Source: an uncultured Bacillota bacterium (GTDB taxonomy: Bacteria; Bacillota; Clostridia; Oscillospirales; Oscillospiraceae). From it: 64,000 nucleotides of DNA. Position numbers and translations under genes: made by a program. The notes below the pieces were generated by a model. That model was not told the DNA's origin. It did not search any database and saw only the letters and a list, made by a program, of their open reading frames with translations. Location: contig CANSDP010000002.1 of assembly GCA_947645675.1 (NCBI GenBank), forward strand, positions 62,001-126,000. Reading direction: 5' to 3'. Shown here piece by piece: positions 1-7,625 of the stretch (position 1 is its first letter; every line of letters begins with the position of its first letter).

Positions 1-986
1 TCCAGCAGCTGCCGCAGGATCACCTTCACATCCCCCACCAGGGGGACGGCGGCCTGCATATTTTTCCCAATCTCCGCCGGGTCCACGTCGATGTGGATGG
101 TGGCCATCCGCCGCTGAATCTCGTCGGGCTGGACAATAGCCCGGTCGGCCGCCCGGGTGCCCACCATAATCAGCAGGTCGGACTTGGCCAGGGCCTTGTT
201 GGCGCAGTGGTTGCCGTGAGCCCCGATCATCCCCATATTCAGGGGGTGACGGGTGGGCATCAGGGAGATGCCCATCATGGTTTTCACCACCGGGATGCCT
301 GTCCCCTCCGCCAGCTCCAGCAGCTCCTCCTGGGCGTCAGCCAGCCACACGCCGCCCCCGGCGCAGATGATGGGCTGTCTGGCCCTGCCGATGGCCTCTG
401 CCACCCGCTTGATCTGCAAATCGTTGCCCTTCACGCTGGGCTTATAACCCCGGATGCTGACCTCCTCCGGCCAATCGAAGGACTTCAGGGTCTGCTCCTG
501 AATGTCAATGGGGATATCAATCAAAACCGGCCCGGGCCGGCCGGTGGAGGCGATGTGGAAGGCCTCCCGGACAACACGGGGAATCTGGTTGGGGTCCTTC
601 ACCAGGTAGCTGTGCTTGGAGAAGGGGGCCACCGCGCCGGTGATATCCACCTCCTGGAAGATATCCCGGCCCAGCAGGTGGCTGGGCACCTGGCCGGTAA
701 TGGCCACCATGGGGATGGAGTCCATGTACGCGGTGGCGATGCCGGTAATCAGGTTGGTGGCCCCCGGGCCGGAGGTCACCATGCACACCCCCGCCTTGCC
801 GCTCACCCGGGCGTAGCCCGAGGCCATGTGCCCCGCGTTCTGTTCGGTCCGCACCAGGGTGTAGCCGATCTCAGGTGCCTCCCTCAGCGCGTCCACCGCC
901 GGGCAGATGGTGGCTCCGGCGTAGCCGAAGATATGCTCCACGCCCTCCCGCTTCAAGCTCTCGATCAGCGCCTGCGCTCCATTCAT
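1..986 (-). CDS. ilvB: Acetolactate synthase large subunit, 5' part (runs off left edge)
   Basis: Thiamine-diphosphate enzyme condensing two pyruvates (or pyruvate and 2-oxobutyrate) in the first common step of branched-chain amino acid synthesis. About 328 residues are present. The N-terminal TPP domain shows FGYAGATICP at about 20-29, the catalytic Glu48 in RTEQNAGH, then SGPGATNLITG and AYMDSIPMVAITGQ; the start of the central domain follows. The ATG at 986 has a GGAGG 9 nt upstream. The C-terminal PP domain lies outside the window. The T-box leader upstream supports a biosynthetic rather than catabolic role. ilvD, the pathway's third enzyme, lies 28 kb away in the same orientation. Confidence 0.95.
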   Translation of the reverse strand, partial: MNGAQALIESLKREGVEHIFGYAGATICPAVDALREAPEIGYTLVRTEQNAGHMASGYARVSGKAGVCMVTSGPGATNLITGIATAYMDSIPMVAITGQVPSHLLGRDIFQEVDITGAVAPFSKHSYLVKDPNQIPRVVREAFHIASTGRPGPVLIDIPIDIQEQTLKSFDWPEEVSIRGYKPSVKGNDLQIKRVAEAIGRARQPIICAGGGVWLADAQEELLELAEGTGIPVVKTMMGISLMPTRHPLNMGMIGAHGNHCANKALAKSDLLIMVGTRAADRAIVQPDEIQRRMATIHIDVDPAEIGKNMQAAVPLVGDVKVILRQLL

Positions 987-1000
987 GAAACGTCACCTCC

Positions 1001-1265
1001 AAAAAACAGAACAGCTCCGTCCTATCTGAATAGGACGGAGCTGAATACTCCGTGGTACCACCTAAATTCATGGTCCTTGACCATGCGCTCATTGCCCCGT
1101 AACGGAGGGAAACCGTTCCCGCCTACTGCGGCCTTCCGCCGGTTCAGCCAGACTGCTCATGGGTGAGGTTCAGCAAAAGGTCCTTCACGGGCGCTTACAC
1201 CAGCCGCGCCCTCTCTCCGCATCCAGACAAGCTTACTATCCCAGTCATCGCTTTTATAGTAATTT
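1001..1265 (-). promoter_or_regulatory. T-box leader of ilvB with intrinsic terminator
   Basis: Minus-strand leader with the T-box core GGTGGTACCACGG (plus 1051-1063) followed by a 12-bp perfect stem (1013-1024 with 1031-1042) and a U-rich run at 1001-1012, i.e. the terminator that competes with the antiterminator. Stem I lies at about 1150-1255. The likely specifier loop around 1152-1172 reads GAACCTCACC, giving CTC (Leu) at 1165-1167. Uncharged tRNA would be expected to favour read-through into ilvB. The T-box call is firm; the specifier assignment is inference. Confidence 0.9.
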
Positions 1266-1271
1266 CGTACT

Positions 1272-1300
1272 ATCTTACCCCATCCCGCCCCATTTGTCAA
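1272..1300 (-). promoter_or_regulatory. SigA-type promoter of ilvB T-box transcript
   Basis: Minus strand TTGACA (plus 1295-1300), 17-bp spacer, TAAGAT (plus 1272-1277). Start of transcription expected near 1265, giving a leader of about 280 nt. Confidence 0.8.
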
Positions 1301-1334
1301 TTCCCTTTTTCTTGTTTTTTTTCGGGTATTTTTC

Positions 1335-1527
1335 CCCCCATGTCTACCAATGGTCTACCAAAAAGCCCTGTCGAACCCTTGCGCCGCAAGGGATTGCGGG
1401 GACTGGAATATTTTAGGATGTCTACCAAATGTCTACCAGCTTCACTTTTTGACAGGTTTAGAGGCCTGTTTTTTGTGATTTCCTCCGGTTTTCGCAACTT
1501 TTAGGACCTACGTCAGGGGTGTGACAC
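1335..1527 (+). repeat. 193-bp inverted repeat, left copy (head of left surface cassette)
   Basis: Matches the reverse complement of 29238-29430 with only three differences in 193 bp by eye. It contains two pairs of GTCTACC, each pair spaced exactly 11 bp (1342/1353 and 1420/1431), a CCCTTGC-GCC-GCAAGGG hairpin between the pairs (1377-1393), and a short ACAGG/CCTGT stem followed by TTTTTT (1452-1474). Each copy sits upstream of an SLH gene and points into it. Short ORFs crossing it look non-coding. Confidence 0.9.
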
Positions 1528-1751
1528 AAGTCTAAGGTTTGGGAAAAGCTGAAAATGCCTCAAATTTTTGGGCAAAACGTAGAAAATTTCGGCAAAAAAG
1601 TTGGCTGGAGACGGTTGACGGTGGGGCCGAAACGGACCGCGTTAAGCCATAAGGCCGCTCCACTGGCTGGGTGACTGGCGGCTGGCTGAAAGGCCGGCCG
1701 CCGCCATCTAAACAGGCAGGGCGGACCGAAAATTTAAAGGAGGAAATCCAA

Positions 1752-4700
1752 ATGAGAAACCTGAAACGGGCTCTCAGCCTGGCTCTGGCCTCCGTCATGC
1801 TCATGGGCATGATGGTCGTCGGCTCCAGCGCCGCGAGCTACCCCGACGTGGACGATCAGGACCACGTCGAGGCCATTGAGGTCCTCAGCGCCGTCGGCGT
1901 CATCGTCGGCGACAACGGGAACTTCCGGCCTGACGACTCCGTCTCCCGTAATGAGATGGCGGTCATTATGGCAAAGCTGATCCTGGGCACCTACGAGGCC
2001 GACAGCTATGTGGGCAACCACCCCTTCACTGACGTGCCCGACTGGGCCAGCAAGTACGTGGCCGCGTGCTACAACAGCGGCATCATCGCCGGCCGCACTG
2101 AGACCACCTACGACGGCACCGCTACCGTGACTGCCGTCGAGGCCGCCGCTATGATGCTGCGGGCTCTGGGCTATGAGGACCTGTCCAAGGGCGCGGCACA
2201 GTGGGATCAGCCTGTGGCCGCCAAGGCAAACGAGATCAACCTGTTCGTGGGCCTGAACGGCGCGGGCAACGCCGCTATGAACCGCGACGGCGTGGCTCAG
2301 CTGGCTCTGAACACCATCCAGGCCACTATGGTCACCACCGTGCGCACCGGCCAGGACATCACCCTGCCCGACGGCACCACCATCAGCGGCACCCGCAGAT
2401 ATGATCTGCGCACCACCAACTACGGCTGGCAGGACGCCATTGATGACGAGGGCAACGGTACCTACGGCTACCTCCAGCTGGGCGAGTACCTGTACCGCGG
2501 TGACCTGAAGCGGGAAACCGATGAGGCTGACGACTTTGGCCGTCCCGCCACCAAGTGGCTGTACAACAGCAGTGAGGTCATTGCCGCTGTTGAGGAGGCC
2601 GACGCCACCTACACCAAGGAAGTCAAGGTCAAGGACCTCTACAAGGACCTGGGTCTGGGCAAGCAGACGACCGCTACCCGCACCACCGACGGCGTCCCAG
2701 CCGCCGATGTCACCCTTACACGCACCAGCGAGACCAAGCTGGGCGGTAACGGTGTGCTGATTCAGGCTTTTAAGGACAAGGACGGCAATGTCTCCATCGT
2801 TGAGATCAACACCTACCTGGTCCGCGCTACCGCCGACTACAACACCAAGGACGAGAAGCTGTCCGTTATGCCCTACGGCGTGACTCTGACCAACTCCAAG
2901 ATTGCCAATGAGGATGTGGCCGTCTCCGAGTTCGAGAAGGACGACCTGATTCTGGTCACCGGCGTGAAGAACGAGAGCGGCAAGCTGGAGGTCAAGACCG
3001 CTGAGCTGGCCGTTCTGGAAGAGGACGTGAAGGTCAGCGCCTATAAGAACAACGACACCGTCACCGCCGGCGGCACCAAGTATGAATACAGCGCCCATAA
3101 GGCCGCCGGCTTCGGCGAGGGCGCTGCCATCGGCAGCGGCTACAACCTCCAGAAGACCAGCTACACCCTGTATCTGGACAAGTACGGCTATGTCATCGGC
3201 GTAGAGAAGTACAGCGACGAGGTCACCCTGGACGACATCCTCTTCGTGAAGGAGGCCGACAAGAGCGGCTTCAACTGGCTGGCCAAGGTCATCTTCATGG
3301 ACGGCACCGAGGAAACCATCACCGTTGCCGCTACCCAGGGAGCGTCCGGCTCCAGCTATGAGTCTGTCACTGGCTGGCAGGACACCGACAATCACACCAG
3401 TCTGGTAACTGGCGACGGCAAGATGGGCGAGAAACAGTTCTTCGAGTTCAGCAAAAAGAGCAGCGGCGAGTATGAACTGAAGGCCATCGCCTCCAGCCGT
3501 CAGGGCAAGGCCGCTCAGTCCGGCAATGACAGCAGCGCGAACATCGACGGCGGCAAGGTTCAGCCCATTATCAACGGCTCCTCCAATATTGGAAAGACCG
3601 CCACTAACGACACCATCTTCATCACCAAGACCGACGTGTACACCGGCGTGAAGAACGCCCCCACCGTGAAGAACGCGGACGTGTACTACCTGCTTGACAG
3701 CGCGGACGGCAACAACTACATCCTGGCCGCCTACACCGCCAAGAAGGGCGTGAGCACCGTTGACGCCTCTGAGTACGTGTACATCTTCACCGGCAACGGC
3801 AAAGCCCAGGACGACAAGGACAAGACCTACTACACCTACACCGCCATCAAGGACGGCGAGAAGGTCACCGACTTTGCCGCCGCCGCCAACGGCAAGACCA
3901 ACGGCCTGTACAAGATCGAACAGTATGAAGACGGCTACCCTGTGCTGGGAGCCGCGCTCACAACCCACAGCGATGACGACTACGACTTCGCAACCAACAA
4001 GGCCCAGAGCGATTTCAGCTACAAGAGCGGCACCGTAAGCGTAGCCGGCATGGGCGGCTATGTCATGGCCGACGACGCCCAGGTCTATGTGGTCGACGTG
4101 GCCGACAAGAGCGTGGACGTAATTGATCCCTCCAGCGTAGACAGCGCCAGCCTGGATGAGGGCACCTACAATGTCTGCGCCATCCACACCTCCAGCAGCG
4201 ACAGCAAGATCGCGGTCCTGTGGCTCATGAAGACCGCCGCGCCGGTTCAGCAGACGGTCGACGAGAAGGCCGCGGATGCCGCCAGTGTGACTGAGATTAC
4301 TGGCCTGGCCCCCGCGAACACCACCGTCACCATCGAAGGGACCAAGAAGACCAACGTAATTCCCAGTGAGGCCACGGGCGCATTTGCCGCTAATATTGTG
4401 GACAGCCTTAAGAGTGGGAATGAACTTATGGTGATCGCCCTGAACCTGCCCGGCACCGACAACGATAAGCCCCACGCGTTCAGAGTCACCACAGCGGCCT
4501 ACAATGAAAGTGGATGGAACACCTTCCCCTATCAGAGCGACGCGCGGATTAACAAGACCGAAGGGAAGCAGTATACGGCAAATAACACCAGAGACTACAC
4601 CAGTAATCGTCAGTTTGCTTTCCTCGCCTTCGCGGGTACGACTGTCACGGTTGAGATCATGCTGGATTCCACCGGCGTAACTCTTGGCGGGTCTGCGGGA

Positions 4701-4778
4701 AGCGCCGCATTTGAAGGGACCTTTACTCCCGACTACACCTACACTATCGACCTGACCGGCGTGACTGCCGCTAAGTGA
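1752..4778 (+). CDS. SLH-domain surface (S-layer-like) protein
   Basis: Predicted exported wall-associated protein of 1008 residues. The ATG at 1752 follows AAAGGAGG; an upstream in-frame ATG at 1671 lacks a ribosome site and would mask the signal peptide. Signal peptide about 1-27 (MRNLKRALS, hydrophobic core, SSAAS). SLH modules lie at about 29-77 (YPDV...FRPDDSVSR), 91-142 (FTDVPDW...) and a degenerate third at 155-195. The remaining ~800 residues are Thr/Asp/Lys/Gly-rich beta-type sequence without a recognised domain. The N-terminal ~230 residues are roughly two-thirds identical to the protein at 25484-29068 while the rest diverges. The leader at 1528-1751 has no convincing promoter to my eye. 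Confidence 0.9.
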   Translation: MRNLKRALSLALASVMLMGMMVVGSSAASYPDVDDQDHVEAIEVLSAVGVIVGDNGNFRPDDSVSRNEMAVIMAKLILGTYEADSYVGNHPFTDVPDWASKYVAACYNSGIIAGRTETTYDGTATVTAVEAAAMMLRALGYEDLSKGAAQWDQPVAAKANEINLFVGLNGAGNAAMNRDGVAQLALNTIQATMVTTVRTGQDITLPDGTTISGTRRYDLRTTNYGWQDAIDDEGNGTYGYLQLGEYLYRGDLKRETDEADDFGRPATKWLYNSSEVIAAVEEADATYTKEVKVKDLYKDLGLGKQTTATRTTDGVPAADVTLTRTSETKLGGNGVLIQAFKDKDGNVSIVEINTYLVRATADYNTKDEKLSVMPYGVTLTNSKIANEDVAVSEFEKDDLILVTGVKNESGKLEVKTAELAVLEEDVKVSAYKNNDTVTAGGTKYEYSAHKAAGFGEGAAIGSGYNLQKTSYTLYLDKYGYVIGVEKYSDEVTLDDILFVKEADKSGFNWLAKVIFMDGTEETITVAATQGASGSSYESVTGWQDTDNHTSLVTGDGKMGEKQFFEFSKKSSGEYELKAIASSRQGKAAQSGNDSSANIDGGKVQPIINGSSNIGKTATNDTIFITKTDVYTGVKNAPTVKNADVYYLLDSADGNNYILAAYTAKKGVSTVDASEYVYIFTGNGKAQDDKDKTYYTYTAIKDGEKVTDFAAAANGKTNGLYKIEQYEDGYPVLGAALTTHSDDDYDFATNKAQSDFSYKSGTVSVAGMGGYVMADDAQVYVVDVADKSVDVIDPSSVDSASLDEGTYNVCAIHTSSSDSKIAVLWLMKTAAPVQQTVDEKAADAASVTEITGLAPANTTVTIEGTKKTNVIPSEATGAFAANIVDSLKSGNELMVIALNLPGTDNDKPHAFRVTTAAYNESGWNTFPYQSDARINKTEGKQYTANNTRDYTSNRQFAFLAFAGTTVTVEIMLDSTGVTLGGSAGSAAFEGTFTPDYTYTIDLTGVTAAK

Positions 4779-4799
4779 CACTGGTTAAATCAAGAGCGA

Positions 4800-4826
4800 A
4801 ACCCCCGGGCTTTTGTCCGGGGGTTT
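4800..4826. terminator. Bidirectional terminator between convergent genes
   Basis: AACCCCCGG / CCGGGGGTT stem around an 8-nt loop, T-rich on both sides. It lies between the SLH gene (plus) and the tail-like gene (minus). The right cassette has an equivalent at 25426-25456. Confidence 0.8.
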
Positions 4827-4835
4827 CCCCCTGTT

Positions 4836-5342
4836 TCAGTCGTTCTTCCCGAACACCACGTAGCGGTAGACCATATTTCCCACATTCATCTGGGAGTAAT
4901 CGCTGGGCGAACCCGAGCTCCCGCTGGCCCAATTCACCCGTTTGATGTACCAGGACACGCTGTTCCCGGTCCAGGTCAGACTCCAGGTGTGTACCAGGTC
5001 CGTGATGTAGCGGTACTCCTCCGTCCCCGGAATCAGGACCGCTATACCGCCGCCACTATTGGCGGAAATCACCACCAGCAGCGGTTTGAAGGGAAAGGTC
5101 AGTGTGTTGGGAGAATTTTCGCCGAAGGTCCCGGAGCCGGTGTAGCTCCCGGCGGCGACGCGGCAGTTGCCCTTCCCCGCCATCGCCACCGACAGCGCCG
5201 ACAATGCCGCCGCCTCCGCCTTCCCGTCCCTCAGCGCCCCCAGCGCCTGGTCGATTTTGACGTTGTCCTCGTTGAAGTCGGTGCGCCGCACCCGGTCCGT
5301 TTCCTCCCATTGGCAGAGATTGTAGCTGCTTGTGCGATTCAT
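4836..5342 (-). CDS. Phage-tail-fibre-like small protein, left cassette copy
   Basis: 168 residues of unknown function. The N-terminus (MNRTSSYNLCQWEETDRV..TDFNEDNVKIDQAL, split here) matches the opening of the protein at 24953-25420 and resembles the first module of many phage tail or receptor-binding proteins from gut Firmicutes. A short Ala/Lys-rich helical stretch (about 35-57) leads into a beta-rich C-terminal part starting GSYTGSGTFG with LTFPFKPLLVVI. No signal peptide or TM is visible. The start has GGAGGTATTTT just upstream, identical in the other copy. It is convergent with the SLH gene. No other phage genes are nearby, so it is not read as part of a prophage. Confidence 0.75.
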   Translation of the reverse strand: MNRTSSYNLCQWEETDRVRRTDFNEDNVKIDQALGALRDGKAEAAALSALSVAMAGKGNCRVAAGSYTGSGTFGENSPNTLTFPFKPLLVVISANSGGGIAVLIPGTEEYRYITDLVHTWSLTWTGNSVSWYIKRVNWASGSSGSPSDYSQMNVGNMVYRYVVFGKND

Positions 5343-5392
5343 AAAATACCTCCAATTTTTGTAATGTAACCCCCCGTCCCCGCCGCGCAGAC

Positions 5393-5593
5393 AAGGCTCC
5401 CTCCCCGAGGGAGCTGTCAGCGAAGCTGACTGAGGGAGTCACCCTCCGTCCCCGCCCGCAGGCGAAAGCCCCCCTTGCCAAAGGGGGGAGGGCCGTGAAG
5501 CGGCGGGGGGATTCCGTATGAGCGGCGGTGCTCCGGAGGACTCCCTCCGACACGGCTTCGCCGCGCCACCTCCCTCTAGGAGGGAGGCTTTGC
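5393..5593. repeat. Dispersed palindromic repeat R1 (interrupted copy)
   Basis: Begins AAGGCTCCCTC and ends GAGGGAGGCTTT (inverted ends), with internal hairpins CTCCCTCCCCGAGGGAG and GTCAGCGAAGCTGAC. The other two copies (17256-17384, 31271-31400) are about 130 bp; this one carries roughly 70 extra bp that include a GCCCCCCTT / AAGGGGGG palindrome. MITE-like; no coding content. Confidence 0.75.
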
Positions 5594-5612
5594 CCTGCGG
5601 GGGACGTTGGGT

Positions 5613-5695
5613 GTAGGGCGCGACGACCCCGGCGCGCCGTCCTCTTGAGGGCACCCCGCTCTCCGTGGACGGCGGGCCGGGTCGTCCCGCCCTAC
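5613..5695. repeat. Dispersed palindromic repeat R2
   Basis: Inverted ends GTAGGGCGCGACGACCCCGG and CCGGGTCGTCCCGCCCTAC. The same family occurs at 14950-15021, 43057-43132 and 44527-44602, with a half copy at 35279-35304. Confidence 0.75.
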
Positions 5696-5705
5696 GGGTG
5701 CCCTT

Positions 5706-5773
5706 GTAGGGGCGGATATCATCCGCCGCGGTGCACCGCCTAAACCTGACGGGCGGATCATATCCGCCCCTAC
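5706..5773. repeat. Dispersed palindromic repeat R3
   Basis: Inverted ends GTAGGGGCGGATATCATCCG and GGCGGATCATATCCGCCCC. A second full copy is at 9100-9172; half copies lie near 42534-42561 and 44617-44642. Here it is stacked after R1 and R2 in the leader of the tail-like gene. Confidence 0.75.
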
Positions 5774-5798
5774 GGAGACCTGCGTGCCCTCCACCCCG

Positions 5799-5844
5799 GG
5801 CGGAACTCCGTGAAAAATTGCACGTTTGCATACATTTAATGGAA
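5799..5844 (-). repeat. 46-bp conserved cassette-end element, left copy
   Basis: Reverse complement of 24858-24903 with two differences in 46 bp (core ATTAAATGTATGCAAACGTG read on the minus strand). In both cassettes it lies upstream of the tail-like gene and next to a neighbouring gene's terminator, so it may be that gene's promoter or a cassette boundary. Here it is separated from the gene by R1-R3; in the right copy only about 50 bp intervene. Confidence 0.8.
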
Positions 5845-5870
5845 ATTTCGCCCCACTATGCCCGAAAAGA

Positions 5871-5901
5871 AAAGCGCTCTGAGCTGAGCTCAGAGCGCTT
5901 T
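5871..5901 (-). terminator. Terminator of the nudix-htrA-kinase-regulator unit
   Basis: Near-perfect palindrome of 31 bp (AAAGCGCTCTGAGC arms) just past the Nudix stop codon, followed on the minus strand by TTTTCTTTTC. Confidence 0.85.
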
Positions 5902-5903
5902 GT

Positions 5904-6371
5904 TCATCGAATAATGGTACCGTTGAGGACGGCGCGGACGAGGCGGTCGCCCTTGTAGCAGACCTTGAGGGAGAAGAAGGGGGCGTCCTGCCAGATGAGG
6001 TTGAGGAAAATTTCGTCTCCCTCCCAGTGGGGGATTTTCAACAGCTGCTCCTTGGGAATCCACTCCAGCACGCCCTCGTCGCAGTCCTTGAGGGTACCGG
6101 TAAAGCCGTCGGCGGTGAAGAGGTGCATATACTCGGTGGCCCAGCGGTCGGAGACGAAGGTGACCACGCCCCGGCAGCGGTAGCCGGTGAGGGTGAGGCC
6201 GGTTTCCTCCAAAACCTCCCGAAGCAGACAGTCCTCGGGGCTCTCTTTGTCCTCGAACTTGCCGCCGATGCCAATCCATTTATCGTGGTTCAGGTCGTTT
6301 TCCTTCTTGATCCGGTGGAGCATCAAATACTCCTCCCCCCGGCGGATATAGCAGAGGGTTGTGTTTATCAT
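5904..6371 (-). CDS. NUDIX hydrolase (MutT/8-oxo-dGTP diphosphatase-like)
   Basis: 155-residue pyrophosphohydrolase acting on a nucleoside diphosphate linked to another moiety. The Nudix box spans about residues 37-59: GGKFEDKE, then REVLEETGL, with the expected metal-binding glutamates. The DKWIGIGGKFE and DEGVLEW segments resemble the clostridial 8-oxo-dGTP diphosphatase (YtkD/MutT) group; the exact substrate cannot be read. Its ATG overlaps the htrA stop by 4 bp, suggesting translational coupling, and it is the last gene before a strong terminator. Confidence 0.88.
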   Translation of the reverse strand: MINTTLCYIRRGEEYLMLHRIKKENDLNHDKWIGIGGKFEDKESPEDCLLREVLEETGLTLTGYRCRGVVTFVSDRWATEYMHLFTADGFTGTLKDCDEGVLEWIPKEQLLKIPHWEGDEIFLNLIWQDAPFFSLKVCYKGDRLVRAVLNGTIIR

Positions 6372-7609
6372 GGCTCAATCAGCTCCACATCTACAGTATG
6401 GCGCTCCCCGTTCCGCAGGTAGGTGAGGGTCACGCTGTCGCCGGCGCCCAGGTCCAGCTTGAGGCGGGTCAGCACCTCCAGGCCGGTGATGGGGATGCCG
6501 TTGGCCTCCAGGAGAACGTCTCCCGACCGCAGGCCCTTGGCCCAGGCGTCGCTGCTTCTCTCCACGCTTTGCAGCTCCAGCCCGCCCCCCTCGGCCAGGG
6601 TCCGGTAGACCATGAAGCCGAAGATGCCCGCCCGGACCTCCTCCCCGGCAATGAGGCGGTCGGCCACGTACTTCACCCGCCGGGAGGGGATGGCGAAGCC
6701 CAGCCCCTCGGCGGAGCCGTCCTCGCTGACAATCTTCACCGTGTTGATGCCCACCACCTGGCCGTACTGGTTGAACAGCGGCCCGCCGGAGTTGCCGTAA
6801 TTGATGGCGGCGCTGGTTTGAATGAGGGTCATTTTGGTGTCGTCCACCTGGACCTCCCGGTCCAGCGCGGACACGATGCCGTCGGTAAAGGTGGCCCGGT
6901 AGCCCAGGGAGTCCCCCAGCGCGGCCACCGGCTCGCCGATGCGCAGGGCGTTGGAGTCGCCAAACTCGGCGGGAACCAGCCCCTCGGCCTCCACCTTCAA
7001 AACGGCCAGGTCCTCCACCGCGTCGAAGCCCACCAGGCTGGCGGGCAGTGCCCGGTTGTCGTGGAGAATCACCCGCACCGACTGGGCCCCGGCCACCACA
7101 TGGGCGTTGGTGATGAGGTAGCCGTCCTGGGTGAGGACCACTCCGGTGCCCGAGCTGTAGCCGTCAGCGTGCTTTGACTCGATGGACACGGCGGAAGCGG
7201 CGGTCCGCTCATAGATGCCGGCGTAGTCCAGCGCCTCCCCGTGGACGGGGAGAAGGGAGACCGTCACCCCTGAGCCGGTGTCCGCCCGGGGGATGTCGGG
7301 GGGGTCGGTGCTTTGCTGACCGGTATCCTCATACTGCCAGTCCTCCCCGATGTAGGGGAAGGGGGCCTGGAGGAGGGGGCGCTGGTCCAGCAGGCGGTCC
7401 AGCAGCAGGATGGACAGGCAGACCGCCGCGATCAGCGCCCCCAGTCCCAGGAACCAGGTCCATTTTTTCCGCCTCCGCCGCACCCGCAGCACAGGCCGCC
7501 GGGAGGTATAGGCCCCCTTGGGGACGCGGACGGCGGGCGGGTCAGGGAACGCCGGGGACGGCTGCTCCCAGGGTCCGCCCCGCCACAGGCCGTCGTTTTG
7601 GTTGTCCAT
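6368..7609 (-). CDS. htrA: HtrA/DegP-type membrane-anchored serine protease
   Basis: 413-residue envelope quality-control protease. The N-terminal ~50 residues are cytoplasmic, Pro/Arg-rich and end in RRRRKKW. One TM helix lies at about 51-70, followed by a trypsin-like domain with catalytic triad His170 (TNAHVV), Asp200 (VEDLAVLK) and Ser274 (YGNSGGP), then one PDZ domain at about 310-410 (LRSGDVLLEANG). Length and layout are typical of Gram-positive HtrA. It begins 16 bp after the histidine kinase stop codon. RR-HK-HtrA order recalls the WalRK-HtrA locus of Bacillota. Confidence 0.95.
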   Translation of the reverse strand: MDNQNDGLWRGGPWEQPSPAFPDPPAVRVPKGAYTSRRPVLRVRRRRKKWTWFLGLGALIAAVCLSILLLDRLLDQRPLLQAPFPYIGEDWQYEDTGQQSTDPPDIPRADTGSGVTVSLLPVHGEALDYAGIYERTAASAVSIESKHADGYSSGTGVVLTQDGYLITNAHVVAGAQSVRVILHDNRALPASLVGFDAVEDLAVLKVEAEGLVPAEFGDSNALRIGEPVAALGDSLGYRATFTDGIVSALDREVQVDDTKMTLIQTSAAINYGNSGGPLFNQYGQVVGINTVKIVSEDGSAEGLGFAIPSRRVKYVADRLIAGEEVRAGIFGFMVYRTLAEGGGLELQSVERSSDAWAKGLRSGDVLLEANGIPITGLEVLTRLKLDLGAGDSVTLTYLRNGERHTVDVELIEP

Positions 7610-7625
7610 CGCGGCACCTCCTTTG

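Noticed and set aside
1163-1504. Short ORF across the T-box leader and 193-bp repeat
   Set aside because: No ribosome site; sequence is explained by the regulatory leader and the repeat, although the peptide end recurs in the other copy because the DNA is repeated.
1734-4781. 1015-codon open frame antisense to the left SLH gene
   Set aside because: Product is a Gly/Val/His-rich shadow with no domain or ribosome site; it arises because GC-rich third positions remove stops on the other strand.
4836-5342. Prophage remnant
   Set aside because: Only the tail-like gene is present; no capsid, terminase, portal or integrase genes and no att-like duplication.
5393-5773. Coding ORFs of 70-130 codons over the R1-R3 repeats
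   Set aside because: Arg/Pro/Gly-rich frames on both strands coincide exactly with palindromic repeats found elsewhere in non-coding gaps.
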